From NCBI GenBank assembly GCA_964609385.1, contig CAZSSM010000075.1:1-32542 (forward strand): a DNA stretch of 32,542 nt. The letters are read 5' to 3'. This document shows positions 1 through 8,686 of this stretch, in pieces; the first letter of the stretch is position 1, and each line of letters starts with the position of its first letter. The notes under the pieces are model-generated. The model did not search any database. It was not told where the DNA came from and worked only from the letters and a program-made list of their open reading frames with translations. The position numbers and the translations under genes are program-made. This DNA is from CAZSSM01 sp964609385. Its GTDB lineage: Bacteria; Planctomycetota; Planctomycetia; Isosphaerales; Isosphaeraceae.

Positions 1-856
1 GACCGCTGGTCGCCTTGGCGATCCCGAAGTCGATCACCTTAGGCACGGCCGGGCCGTCGTGCCAGGTGACCAGGACGTTGCTGGGCTTGAGGTCGCGGTG
101 AATGACCCCTTTCAAGTGCGCGTGCTGGACGGCGTCACAAACCGATCGGAAAATTCGGAGCCGCTCGGTGGTCTCCAGAGAGTGGGTCCTGCAGAACTCG
201 GTGATCGGCACGCCCCGGACCAGTTCCATGACGAAGAACGGTCGGCCGTCGGCGGTCGTCCCGGCATCGTAGACCTGGGCGATGTGTGGGTGTTCCATCA
301 TGGCCAAGGCCTGCCGCTCGGCCTCGAACCGGGCGATGACCTGACGCGAATCCATGCCCGGCTTGATCAGCTTGACGGCGACTCGACGGCGGACCGGCTC
401 GATCTGCTCGGCCATGTAGACGGCGCCGAAGCCGCCCTCACCGATCGGCTGGAGGATCTTGTACGGGCCGATCCGTCCGGGAGGATTCTCCCCTAATCTG
501 GACGACGAGGAGGCGTTCGCTGCAACTCCCGCCTTCGCGGCAACGCCTCGGACATGCAGGCTGGTCTGATCGGGTCTCGAGGAACAGGGAGCCGGGTCGG
601 CCCCTTCGGCGATTCCATCGACCCGGAACCCACGTCCGAGGGCGGGCGTCTCCAGGAACGAGGCGTCGGGGTCATCTTGCTCCAACAGCGACTCGATCTC
701 AGCGCGGAGGCTAGGACGTTCGCCGCAGGCCTCGTCGAGGAACCGGACGCGGTCGGTCGTGGAGAGGTCACGGGCGGCGAGAAACAGCTCGCGGACCGAT
801 TCGAACCGCGTCTCAGAGGCGGGGCCGTCACCGTTTCGGGGATCCGGCTCAGTCAT
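1..856 (-). CDS. Serine/threonine protein kinase, N-terminal part (runs off left edge)
   Basis: Reading the minus strand from the ATG at 856 gives about 285 residues with no stop before the window edge. The first ~145 residues are a Gln/Glu/Asp-containing leader typical of planctomycete kinases (motif SLLEQDDPDASFLETPA). The Hanks-type kinase domain then begins with the glycine loop IGEGGFGAVYMAEQ and the lysine strand RRVAVKLIKPGMD. The catalytic loop HRDLKPSNVL and the Mg-binding DFG (KVIDFGIAKATSG) lie at the window edge, so the activation segment and C-lobe are outside. All key catalytic residues visible are intact. The start ATG overlaps the end of the upstream sigma-factor gene by 8 bases, which suggests translational coupling. 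It likely phosphorylates Ser/Thr residues; the substrate is unknown, but pairing with an ECF sigma factor is a recurrent planctomycete arrangement. Confidence 0.93.
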   Translation of the reverse strand, partial: MTEPDPRNGDGPASETRFESVRELFLAARDLSTTDRVRFLDEACGERPSLRAEIESLLEQDDPDASFLETPALGRGFRVDGIAEGADPAPCSSRPDQTSLHVRGVAAKAGVAANASSSSRLGENPPGRIGPYKILQPIGEGGFGAVYMAEQIEPVRRRVAVKLIKPGMDSRQVIARFEAERQALAMMEHPHIAQVYDAGTTADGRPFFVMELVRGVPITEFCRTHSLETTERLRIFRSVCDAVQHAHLKGVIHRDLKPSNVLVTWHDGPAVPKVIDFGIAKATSG

Positions 857-1487
857 GAGCGTCTCGTCCTGAATCCGATCCCAATGCACGTCGGAGCCAG
901 GCCTTGGCCAGGACCCAGTCGCCGGCGGCGGTCCTCGGGGAGACATCCAGGACCTCGGCCGCCTCCTCGACCGAGAGCCCGCCGAAGAACCGGAGTTCGA
1001 CCAGTCGCGCCTGACGCGGCCCCTTTTCGGCCAAGCGGCCGATCGCCTCATCGATGGCGATCAGGTCGTCGGGAATCCGCCCGTCAACTGCCGGTGGCGC
1101 GATCGTGTCGAGCGGGACCCGTTGCCATTGGCCACCCCCACGACGTTGACGATCGCGGGTCCGCGCATGGTCGACCAGGATCCGGCGGATCGCCTGGACC
1201 GCTGAGGCGAGGAAGTGGGCCCGATCGCGCCAGGCCATCCGGTCAGTCGCAGCCAATTTGAGATAGACCTCGTGGATCAAGGCCGTCGGTTGCAACGTGT
1301 GGCCGATCCGTTCACGAAGCAGTTCCCGACGCGCCAGGGCATGCAGCTCGTCGTAGACCAGCGGCAACAGCACATCGATCTCGGAACGCGAATCGCCCGA
1401 CGATGGCGATCGCCCCGACTCGAAGGCAATCGGCACGTCAAAGGGTGGGCTCGTCGGTCCCGTCTCGCAAGAAGAATCAGGCATCAT
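849..1487 (-). CDS. ECF-family RNA polymerase sigma factor (planctomycete Sigma70_ECF type)
   Basis: 212 residues. Region 2 is seen around residues 37-110: LLPLVYDELHALARREL, then HTLQPTALIHEVYLKL, then FLASAVQAIRRILVDHARTR, the last being the -10 recognition helix of this family. Region 4 around residues 145-200 contains VELRFFGGLSVEEAAEVLDVSPRTAAGDW, a helix-turn-helix for the -35 element. This pattern is that of the Sigma70_ECF family expanded in Planctomycetes and Acidobacteria. No anti-sigma factor is adjacent; instead the gene runs into a Ser/Thr kinase gene with an 8-base overlap (ATGACTGA), so the kinase is the likely partner (inference). Two in-frame ATGs open the gene; a clear Shine-Dalgarno is absent. 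Confidence 0.93.
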   Translation of the reverse strand: MMPDSSCETGPTSPPFDVPIAFESGRSPSSGDSRSEIDVLLPLVYDELHALARRELLRERIGHTLQPTALIHEVYLKLAATDRMAWRDRAHFLASAVQAIRRILVDHARTRDRQRRGGGQWQRVPLDTIAPPAVDGRIPDDLIAIDEAIGRLAEKGPRQARLVELRFFGGLSVEEAAEVLDVSPRTAAGDWVLAKAWLRRALGSDSGRDAHD

Positions 1488-1592
1488 TGAACTTTTCAGA
1501 TGGCGAAAACACGTTGATGATTTGGTTCGATCGGATCGCAGATCAGAGCCGAGTCCCGTCAGGCTATCGATTCGATACTCTGTTGCCGAGCG

Positions 1593-3143
1593 TCAACGCA
1601 AGGGCATCGGCTCGGCGAGCTTGACGAGCCGGGCACCCCCTTGGATCTGGCGACGGATCACCGAGGGCGGGTCGACATACTGGACCCACGCCGCGCCGGC
1701 GGCACGGACGATCAACAGGTCGCGGACGCGGACGGTTGCCCGGCTCGCTCCGAAAGCCTCGATCTCCGTAGTCGCCGTCTCCAAGGCGTCGGCTTCCAGA
1801 ATGGCACTTCCACCCAGATCAGCATCGTGGAACCCGACCCGACCGCTGATCGTGATTCGAGTTCGATCCCCCAGTTCGGTCCGCAGCTCGTTGGCCTCGA
1901 GGTCGACCAGTTCGAGCACGCCATTGGACTCCGAGATGATCACGACCAGATCGCCCTTGAGCCCTTCGATCCGTCGCCGTTGGTCCCGTTCGATCACCAG
2001 CCGGGTTGGATTCACCTCGGAGCCGATGTCGTCGACGGCTCCACTGGCTTGGGGCGAATCGGCCTTGAGATCGTCCCCAACCGTACCGTCTCCTCCCGTC
2101 GTGGCGACGAGCAAGACTCGATCGATCCCATGGACCACCGCGCCGTCGGGGAGCCTCCGATCCGAATCGACCACCGGTGCCCCCCCGACCCAGAGTCGGC
2201 CGCGGTCGAACCCGGCGGTATAGACCAGGCTCCCGTTGATGGTGGCCAGCTCGGCATCCCCGACCAGGTCCCTGGCCGTCCGTTGCCCCTCCAGCACATG
2301 CGAGAGCAGGATGGACCGGAGGGCGGTCCGCCGCTCCTTGGAAAACAGGGCCTCGACCGTCTCCTCGCCCAGGGCGCGGAACGCCTCGTCGGTCGGAGCC
2401 AGGAGTGTGTACTGTCCCTGTCTGTTCGAGAGCCAGCGGGTCAACTCCGTCTCACGAAGCCCACGGACGACCAGCGTATAGTCGCCCGCCTCGATGAGGC
2501 GATCGAGCATTGAGGGCGACCGGCCCGCGTCCGCTTCCAGATCAGCGTCGGGCTTGGCGTTGGCGACAGGGTCGGACGGTTGGGTTAAGTCGATCTCGCC
2601 AGCGGCGATCCGGGCAAGGACCTCGGCGGCTTCGGCAGCTTGGGCTCCGATCTCATCGAGGACCTCGAAGGCCGCCTGACGGATCGGCCCCGACTCGTTC
2701 TGGATCAGGTCGAGCAGGGTCGGTACGGCGGCCTTGGCCGACCGACCGATCTCACCGAGCGCCATCAACGCGTCGAGCCGGATCGTCGAGGACTCGTCGC
2801 GGTCTTTGGCCAGCGCGGCCAGTGTCGGCACGGCGGTCTTGGCTTCTGAGCCGACCTCCGCGATAACTCGGATCGCGGACCGTCGGATCCGGAGATCCTC
2901 CTTTCCATCGGCCGCCAGTTGAGCCATCTGTGGGACCGCCGCCTTGGCCCCGACGCCCAAGCCCTCCAGAGTCCGAAGGGCGCGGAGCCGGGTCTCGATC
3001 GCCGACTCAGCGCTCATCGGCTCGTCGGCAAGGGCTGGGATGGTCATCCCGATACCGAGCAATCCTCCGAGGACGACCAGGATCCGGACCGTCACCAACC
3101 GGAGTTGGAAATCACCGCCTGACTCACCGTTTCCGTCCCACAT
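1593..3143 (-). CDS. Secreted HEAT-repeat and fasciclin (FAS1) domain protein
   Basis: 516 residues from the ATG at 3143, chosen because GGAG lies 8 bases upstream and a signal peptide follows directly (hydrophobic RILVVLGGLLGIGMTIPALA, about residues 20-39). The frame stays open upstream to 3443 but those residues are Arg-rich and look non-coding. Residues ~50-185 hold four HEAT/PBS-lyase-like repeats (VGAKAAVPQMAQLAADGKED, VGSEAKTAVPTLAALAKDRD, IGRSAKAAVPTLLDLIQNES). Residues ~211-345 are a fasciclin domain with the H1 motif YTLLAPTDEAFRAL and the end motif GAVVHGIDRVLL. The remaining ~170 residues are unassigned beta-rich sequence. FAS1 domains mediate cell-surface adhesion or protein contacts; the protein is probably periplasmic or envelope-bound. 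It is downstream of the potassium channel gene with 151 bases between them, so co-transcription is possible. Confidence 0.88.
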   Translation of the reverse strand: MWDGNGESGGDFQLRLVTVRILVVLGGLLGIGMTIPALADEPMSAESAIETRLRALRTLEGLGVGAKAAVPQMAQLAADGKEDLRIRRSAIRVIAEVGSEAKTAVPTLAALAKDRDESSTIRLDALMALGEIGRSAKAAVPTLLDLIQNESGPIRQAAFEVLDEIGAQAAEAAEVLARIAAGEIDLTQPSDPVANAKPDADLEADAGRSPSMLDRLIEAGDYTLVVRGLRETELTRWLSNRQGQYTLLAPTDEAFRALGEETVEALFSKERRTALRSILLSHVLEGQRTARDLVGDAELATINGSLVYTAGFDRGRLWVGGAPVVDSDRRLPDGAVVHGIDRVLLVATTGGDGTVGDDLKADSPQASGAVDDIGSEVNPTRLVIERDQRRRIEGLKGDLVVIISESNGVLELVDLEANELRTELGDRTRITISGRVGFHDADLGGSAILEADALETATTEIEAFGASRATVRVRDLLIVRAAGAAWVQYVDPPSVIRRQIQGGARLVKLAEPMPLR

Positions 3144-3294
3144 TGGCTTGACTCCAGAACGACCGACGATGCCTCGAACGCGCCCCCCGCGACGCGTTGA
3201 TTCTTCCCGAAGAGGAAGGCGATATTCCTCCGAAGGGACTGCAAACCGATTGGAACGTTCTCGACGGCAACGGGCTACGTTGTGTGGAGGCCGC

Positions 3295-4287
3295 TCAACC
3301 GGGCGGTGGCCGATCCGTTGCGATCCCGTCCGGACGGGACCATGTCGGAGCGCGAGGGTGCAAGACATCGAGGTGTGCCCCGCAATATTTGCAGAAGTGG
3401 GCGTCGCGGTCATGCCCCTCGTAGACGCAGGAGGGGCAGACACGGGTCGAAATCTGGCGGTCGGGCTTGTGGCTCATGTGGGTCAGCTCAGCGGTCACGA
3501 TCCCGGTGGGTACGGCGATGATCGAGTAGCCCAGGATCATCACCAAAGACGCCACGGCCTGGCCCAGCGGGGTCCTCGGCGTGATGTCGCCGAAGCCGAC
3601 GGTCGTCATCGTCACGATCGCCCAGTAGACCCCGCGCGGGATGCTGGTGAACCCGTTCTCGGACCCCTCGATGAGGTACATCAAGGCGCCGATGATCAGG
3701 TTGATCGAGAAGACCGTGCCCAGAAAGACAACGATCTTGGGCCGTCCCGCCTTGAGGGCCTCCAGCAAGACATTGGCCTCGCCCAGGTAGCGCGTCAGCT
3801 TCAGGACCCGGAAGGCGCGGAGCAATCGGAGCGAGCGGATGATCAACAACGAGTGGACGTCGTTGGGCAAGATCAGGCTGAGGTAGGTGGGCAGGACGGC
3901 GGCCAGGTCGACCAACCCATAGAAGCTGACGGCATAACGAAGCGGTCGCCGGACGGTGGCCAGGCGAACGACATATTCCAGGGTGAACAGCCCGGTGAGG
4001 ATCCACTCGACCACGTCGAGCGTACCGCCGTAGGCTGCGTCAATGCTGGGGACGCTCTCCAGCATGACCGCCACGACGCTCACGAGGATCGCCATCAACA
4101 GGGCGACGTCGAAGAACTTGCCGGTGGGCGTGTCGGCCTCGAAAATCACCCGGTAGCATGTCTGGCGAATCGAGCCATGACTCGGCTGATGCCGGGCTCG
4201 GAAGCGACCCGATCCACCCCGGTTGTGTGTGTTCGTCGATTGCTCCACGTGGTTTGACCCCGGCGCTGGCACATGTCCCCGCGTCAT
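3295..4287 (-). CDS. Voltage-gated-type potassium channel with C-terminal zinc ribbon
   Basis: 330 residues with the six-helix Kv layout: S1 ~58-76, S2 ~90-108, S3 ~122-139, S4 ~151-168, S5 ~183-207, pore loop, S6 ~244-266. S4 (RSLRLLRAFRVLKLTRYL) has a basic residue at every third position: R151, R154, R157, R160, K163, R166. The selectivity filter is TVGFGD at 229-234. After S6 a short cytoplasmic tail carries CPSC (284-287) and CKYC (299-302), a rubredoxin-like zinc ribbon. It should conduct K+ across the inner membrane in a voltage-dependent way; the zinc ribbon's role is not known. The first ~45 residues are polar and the true start may be downstream of 4287. Divergent from the YIP1 gene, with 71 bases between them. 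Confidence 0.92.
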   Translation of the reverse strand: MTRGHVPAPGSNHVEQSTNTHNRGGSGRFRARHQPSHGSIRQTCYRVIFEADTPTGKFFDVALLMAILVSVVAVMLESVPSIDAAYGGTLDVVEWILTGLFTLEYVVRLATVRRPLRYAVSFYGLVDLAAVLPTYLSLILPNDVHSLLIIRSLRLLRAFRVLKLTRYLGEANVLLEALKAGRPKIVVFLGTVFSINLIIGALMYLIEGSENGFTSIPRGVYWAIVTMTTVGFGDITPRTPLGQAVASLVMILGYSIIAVPTGIVTAELTHMSHKPDRQISTRVCPSCVYEGHDRDAHFCKYCGAHLDVLHPRAPTWSRPDGIATDRPPPG

Positions 4288-4358
4288 TGAGATTCAGATC
4301 ACTTCGCTGTGAGATTCCCGTTCCCCCGGCACCTCCAAACGCGCCGTGAGACCCCATC

Positions 4359-5207
4359 ATGACCGCTCCGACGTCCGACGACCACGCTCACGGTGACGGA
4401 CCGCCGAAACCAGAGCCCGAGTCGGTCTTCGCCCCGGCTCCGACGCTACCGATGCCGGCTGGCTCGGACTCGACAGTCATCGATGGATCCTATGGAGGCG
4501 ATCCGAGCAGTCTCCCTGAACCGGTCCAACGCTGGGGATGGCTCGGATCGATCTGGGTCACCCACCGCGCGTCCATCCGCGCCATCGTCAAGCACGGGTC
4601 CGGGTCGTTCTTCGTGCCGCTGGTCGTGCTCTTCGGCGCCTCGCAGGTGACCAACTATGCCCCATTATATGGCATCACGACCCGAGAACCGCTGAGCTTC
4701 CTCGCCCTCATGGCCGGCTGCGTCTTGGCATACATCCCCGTCATCGCCCTGCTCTCGTGGCTCTACTACCTGATTGGGATCCTGTTCGAGGGACGGGCCA
4801 CTCCCAAGGCGATCCGGGCGGCGATCCTCTGGTCGAACTTGCCGATCGTGGTCTCGGCGCTCATCGCCATTGCCTTCGACATCGGATTGGGGATCTTCGA
4901 TCAAGCCTCCATCGACACGCTCGTGCTCAACCCGGACGCCCTCGATGCCGACGCACAGAACGTGATCATCGCCTCGCTGATCCAGTTGTTCCTCAGCGGG
5001 TGCCTGGGCCTCTGGTCCTTGGTGATCCTGGTCCGCGCTTTCTCCGAAATTCAGCAGTTCGGCCCAGGGATCGCCCTGGGCGCGATCCTGATCGGCAGTC
5101 TGATCTGGGCGCTGATCTCGAACGTCGGCTTGATCTTTCTGATGGTCATTGGGGTCATGCCGGTCCCACCGATGATCCAGATCATTCTAGGGGGCTTCGG
5201 CAATTGA
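4359..5207 (+). CDS. YIP1-family integral membrane protein
   Basis: 282 residues. The first ~65 are Pro/Ser/Asp-rich and cytoplasmic-looking. The rest forms about five transmembrane helices, e.g. FFVPLVVLFGASQV, LSFLALMAGCVLAYIPVIAL, AAILWSNLPIVVSALIAIAF, LIQLFLSGCLGLWSLVILVR and GIALGAILIGSLIWALISNV. The conserved lysine/arginine then small helix pattern (ATPKAIRAAILWSNLPIVVS) fits YIP1 domain proteins, whose bacterial function is unknown. The stop overlaps a TTG start of the next gene, so these two are probably made together. Confidence 0.82.
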   Translation: MTAPTSDDHAHGDGPPKPEPESVFAPAPTLPMPAGSDSTVIDGSYGGDPSSLPEPVQRWGWLGSIWVTHRASIRAIVKHGSGSFFVPLVVLFGASQVTNYAPLYGITTREPLSFLALMAGCVLAYIPVIALLSWLYYLIGILFEGRATPKAIRAAILWSNLPIVVSALIAIAFDIGLGIFDQASIDTLVLNPDALDADAQNVIIASLIQLFLSGCLGLWSLVILVRAFSEIQQFGPGIALGAILIGSLIWALISNVGLIFLMVIGVMPVPPMIQIILGGFGN

Positions 5208-5569
5208 GCCGGATCTTCGAAGGTCGACATCGATGCGTCCTGATCCCGATGGCCGTTCTCGCGGGCGTCGGCCTGCTCGCGGTCTGGGCGACCTGTGATC
5301 CAAGCACCCACGTCTTTTACCCGCCCTGCCCCTTCCGGGTCCTGACCGGACTAGAATGCCCCGGCTGTGGGACAATGCGGGCCGGACACGCGTTGCTCCG
5401 AGGAAGACCGATCGAGGCCTTCAGACTCAACCCGCTGCTGGTCCCGACCGTCCTGGTCGCGTTGGTTTTGACGATCAAGCGATCATGGTTCCGTCACCGA
5501 TGGACACCGGCGATCCTGTTCGGATTGTTGGTGCTGGCCTGGTTGCTTCGACTGACCGGGCTGGCCTGA
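5204..5569 (+). CDS. DUF2752 membrane protein
   Basis: 121 residues if it starts at the TTG at 5204. That TTG overlaps the YIP1 stop codon and has a GGGGG stretch about 9 bases upstream. The alternative ATG at 5249 would give 106 residues but has no ribosome binding site. The diagnostic DUF2752 motif is present: CPFRVLTGLECPGCGTMRAG, with the paired CPGCGT cysteines between two transmembrane helices. Helix one is VLIPMAVLAGVGLLAVWATC and later helices are LLVPTVLVALVLTI and AILFGLLVLAWLLRLTGL. The family is small, membrane-bound and of unknown function. Its place directly after YIP1 suggests a shared membrane role (inference). Confidence 0.83.
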   Translation: MSRIFEGRHRCVLIPMAVLAGVGLLAVWATCDPSTHVFYPPCPFRVLTGLECPGCGTMRAGHALLRGRPIEAFRLNPLLVPTVLVALVLTIKRSWFRHRWTPAILFGLLVLAWLLRLTGLA

Positions 5570-5634
5570 CGCAGCTTCGCGAGGATACTGGGTCCGTTTG
5601 ATCGCATCCGCCTTTGAGAAGGTTCCAGACTCCG

Positions 5635-6222
5635 ATGTCGTCTTGGTTTCTCGTACGTGACGGCCAGGTGTATGGCCCCTACCCGTTCGATCGGCTTCGG
5701 GCCTTTGCCGAGTCAGGGCACATCGTGGCCCATGATCGGCTGATCGAGGCCCGACCGGGGATCAATCCAACGACCGCGTTCGAGACCGATTCGATTCTCG
5801 CCGCGCAACTGGATGGTCTCTTCGTCGACCAGCCATTCACCGACCCGATCCGTTCAACCCATCCCCCGCAATCCGAGCCCGCCTATGGGGTCGAATTGGA
5901 GACCGATCCGGGGCAGTCCCGGGAATCCTCCTTCGATCGCCTCGATCCCTACCGATCGCCCCGGGCGCCGAGCGTTCGGCCGACTCCGGAATCGACGACC
6001 AACATTCCGGGCACGATCGGGTTCGGCATCTCGATCGTTAGTCTGTTGTTGATGTGCATCCCTGGAGTCGGCATGATCTCTCTGGCCGGCCTGATCCTGA
6101 GCGTCATCGGGCTTCAGCATCCGCAACGCGGTCTGGCAGTGGCCGGGACGATCCTTGGCCTGATCACTAGCCTGGTCGCGCTCCGGATCTTCCTGTTCAT
6201 GATCACCCCGCTTCTGGATTGA
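5635..6222 (+). CDS. GYF-domain and DUF4190 membrane protein
   Basis: 195 residues from the ATG at 5635, which places the GYF_2 domain right at the N-terminus (SWFLVRDGQVYGPYPFDRLR, with the family's GPY/F core). A TTG seven codons earlier is possible. Residues ~70-130 are a disordered Pro/Arg/Ser linker. The C-terminus carries a DUF4190 region: two hydrophobic helices around GFGISIVSLLLMCIPGVGMI and GLAVAGTILGLITSLVALRI with a short loop (LQHPQRGL). This architecture is common in Planctomycetes; GYF domains usually bind proline-rich peptides. It is convergent with ppk1, whose stop is 50 bases downstream. Confidence 0.85.
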   Translation: MSSWFLVRDGQVYGPYPFDRLRAFAESGHIVAHDRLIEARPGINPTTAFETDSILAAQLDGLFVDQPFTDPIRSTHPPQSEPAYGVELETDPGQSRESSFDRLDPYRSPRAPSVRPTPESTTNIPGTIGFGISIVSLLLMCIPGVGMISLAGLILSVIGLQHPQRGLAVAGTILGLITSLVALRIFLFMITPLLD

Positions 6223-6272
6223 CCGGACGCCAATGATCTTGGAGTCGGCTCACGCAGGGGTTGGCTCCACAT

Positions 6273-8561
6273 TCAGAGTTCCAGCAGGTCGACTTCGCCG
6301 GATCCGGAGGCAGCCAAGCGCTGGGCGAGGACGTTGAGCTCCTCGCGGCTCCGGCTGACAGTCTTGGCCATCAGGTACTCGTGGGTTCCGACGACCTCAG
6401 GGATGTCCTCCGAGTCGGCCTCTTCAAGCGGTTGCCGCTGGAGGTAGGTGCCGTCGTGCTGGAGGTCCCAGCGGCAACGGTGGTCTCGGAGGTTGACCTG
6501 GAGCAGTTCCCAGAGCCGTTCCTTGAGCCGTCGGTCCTCGATCGGCACGATGGCCTCGACGCGATAGGACAAGTTGCGCGACATCCAGTCCGCTGACCCG
6601 ATGTAGAACGCCCCCTCGAGCGGGTCCTCCTTCCCGTCGGCGAAGTGGAAGATCCGAGCATGCTCCAGGAACCGGCCGACGACCGACGAGATCCGGATCG
6701 ACTCGGTCAGGCCGGGGATCCCCGGGGCGAGGGTACAGAAGCCGCGGACGATCAGGTCGATGGGCACCTCAGCGCGGCTGGCGGCGGCCAAAGCCCGGCA
6801 GATCCGGTCGTCCTCCAGTTGGTTCATCTTGGCCACGATCCGCGCGGGGTCTCCACGACGCGAGGCGGCGATCTCGCCACCGATCATCTCCAAGAACCGG
6901 TCCCGCATGTTCATCGGGGCCACCAGCAGCTTTCGGTAGTTGTTGAACCGCGAGCGACCAGTCAGATAGTTGAACAGATCGACCAAATCCCGGGTAATCT
7001 CGTCATCGGTCGTGAAGAGCCCGATATCGGTGTAGAGCCGGGCCGTCTTGACATGGTAGTTGCCCGTGCCGATGTGAGCGTAGCAGGCCAGGCGATCGTC
7101 CTCCTGACGGACGACCAGGGCGGTCTTGGAGTGGGTCTTGAGCCCGATGACGCCGTAGACGACATGGGCGCCAACCTTCTCCAACTCGCGGGCCCAGTGG
7201 AGGTTGCGGGCCTCGTCGAACCGAGCCTTCAACTCGATTAGGCAGGCGACCTGCTTGCCGTTTTCGGCGGCGTGGACCAGCGAACGGACGAAGGGGGTGT
7301 CGTCGCCGACGCGATAGACGGTCATCTTGATGGCGACGACGTGCGGGTCGGCCGCGGCGGTCCGGATGAACTGTTCGACACTGGCGTCGAAGCTCTCATA
7401 CGGGTGGTGGACCAGCAGGTCGTGCTCGCGGAGCACGGCGAAGAGGTCGACCTCCGGGTCAGCCAGGACAGCGGGGACGACGGGGTCCCAAGCGCGGTTG
7501 CGGATCGCTGGCAGCTTCAGCGCGGCCACTGCAAAGAGCCCGCTGTAATCCAATTCCCCGGGCAGTTCGTAGACGTCCGACTCGTTCAGGGCGAACTGCC
7601 TCATCAATAGATTACGGACCCAGGGGGCGGGGTCGGCGCCCAGTTCCAGGCGGACGACCGGCTCGAACCGGCGCTGACGAATCACGGCAGTGATCGTCTC
7701 GCGGAGGTTTTCAGCCTCCTCCCCTTCGTCGTGCGCTACCTCGGCGTTGCGTGAGACGCGGAACGGGGTCACCGAGACGATCGTCATCTCAGGGAAGAGC
7801 CTGGGCAGGTTCTCGTGGATCACGTCGAGCAAGCGCACGAAGGCATGACGCCCCTCGGGACCAGCCGTCTCGTCGGGATCCAACTCCAGTCGGATCCACT
7901 GGGGGAGGATGTTGGGCACCTTGACCCGCGCGAAGAGGTTCTCCTCGGAACCAGGCTGCCGCAGGACCACCCCCAGATTGCACGAGAGGTTGGACAGGAA
8001 CGGGAAGGGATGGCCCGGGTCGAGCGCCTGCGGGGTCAGACCGGGGAAGATCCGCTCGACGAAGAGGGTCGCCACAGCGTGGTGCTCCGACTCGGACCAG
8101 TCCGAACGGTCGAGCAGTTCCACGTCGTGGGTCCGAAGCTGGTCGACCAGTTCGTCGAAGCAGGCGGCCTGTTGAGCCTGCATCTGGGTGACGGTCTGGC
8201 GGATCGAAGCCAAGAGCGTCGAGGCCGGGTGGCCGTCGCCGCCGGGTCCGGCCCAGTGGTTCCGCGCCCGTCGCCTCAGCGACTCGACCCGCTTCATAAA
8301 AAACTCGTCGAGGTTCGACGAGAAGATCGCCAGGAACTTCAAACGCTCCAACAACGGGGTCCGCTCGTCGAGCGCCTCGTGGAGGACGCGACGGTTGAAC
8401 TCCAGCCAGCTCAGGTCCCGGTTCAATCGCGCTTCGGCGAACTCCGACTCGCTGACCAGCCAGGACGGCTCGCCCTCGGATCCGGACGGGCCAATCGAAG
8501 GCTCAGCGGGACGCGTTCCCGAGATGACTTCGGAACTGGAAGGATGCTCATGAGTTGTCAT
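6273..8561 (-). CDS. ppk1: Polyphosphate kinase 1
   Basis: 762 residues from the ATG at 8561. The enzyme reversibly transfers the gamma phosphate of ATP to polyphosphate. The N-terminal domain starts with LNRDLSWLEFNRRVLHEALD and FLAIFSSNLDEFFMKRV. The PLD-like catalytic domains contain HHPYESFD, the phospho-histidine H477 in GLKTHSK, YAHIGTGNYHVKTARLYTD, and the second histidine H634 in RFLEHARIFHF. The C-terminal YIGSADWMSRNLSYRVEA is intact. Length and motifs are normal for PPK1. The start is uncertain: in-frame ATG at 8678 or GTG at 8672 (AGGAG 6 bases upstream of the GTG) would add about 37-39 residues and place the start just after the endonuclease V stop. Likely third gene of a ltaE-nfi-ppk1 operon. 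Confidence 0.96.
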   Translation of the reverse strand: MTTHEHPSSSEVISGTRPAEPSIGPSGSEGEPSWLVSESEFAEARLNRDLSWLEFNRRVLHEALDERTPLLERLKFLAIFSSNLDEFFMKRVESLRRRARNHWAGPGGDGHPASTLLASIRQTVTQMQAQQAACFDELVDQLRTHDVELLDRSDWSESEHHAVATLFVERIFPGLTPQALDPGHPFPFLSNLSCNLGVVLRQPGSEENLFARVKVPNILPQWIRLELDPDETAGPEGRHAFVRLLDVIHENLPRLFPEMTIVSVTPFRVSRNAEVAHDEGEEAENLRETITAVIRQRRFEPVVRLELGADPAPWVRNLLMRQFALNESDVYELPGELDYSGLFAVAALKLPAIRNRAWDPVVPAVLADPEVDLFAVLREHDLLVHHPYESFDASVEQFIRTAAADPHVVAIKMTVYRVGDDTPFVRSLVHAAENGKQVACLIELKARFDEARNLHWARELEKVGAHVVYGVIGLKTHSKTALVVRQEDDRLACYAHIGTGNYHVKTARLYTDIGLFTTDDEITRDLVDLFNYLTGRSRFNNYRKLLVAPMNMRDRFLEMIGGEIAASRRGDPARIVAKMNQLEDDRICRALAAASRAEVPIDLIVRGFCTLAPGIPGLTESIRISSVVGRFLEHARIFHFADGKEDPLEGAFYIGSADWMSRNLSYRVEAIVPIEDRRLKERLWELLQVNLRDHRCRWDLQHDGTYLQRQPLEEADSEDIPEVVGTHEYLMAKTVSRSREELNVLAQRLAASGSGEVDLLEL

Positions 8562-8686
8562 GGAATCGTACAAAAATTCTCTTTCAACACGATTGGTTTT
8601 GACGGATGACGGCCCACGCTCAGGCTTTGGCGGGCCGTTGACGCCCTCGACGGGGCCGTTCAGCGGGATCACAACCATCTCCTGGC

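Noticed and set aside
3144..3443. N-terminal 100-residue extension of the HEAT/FAS1 protein
   Set aside because: Arg-rich with no signal; the ATG at 3143 has a ribosome binding site and is followed by a signal peptide. The extension overlaps the end of the channel gene.
2944..4257. 437-residue plus-strand open frame opposite the FAS1 and potassium channel genes
   Set aside because: Antisense to a channel with intact S4 and filter. The translation is polar low complexity typical of shadow frames.
8562..8678. Definite N-terminal extension of PPK1
   Set aside because: The in-frame GTG at 8672 has a well placed AGGAG, but the added residues show no PPK1 similarity; left as an alternative start rather than chosen.
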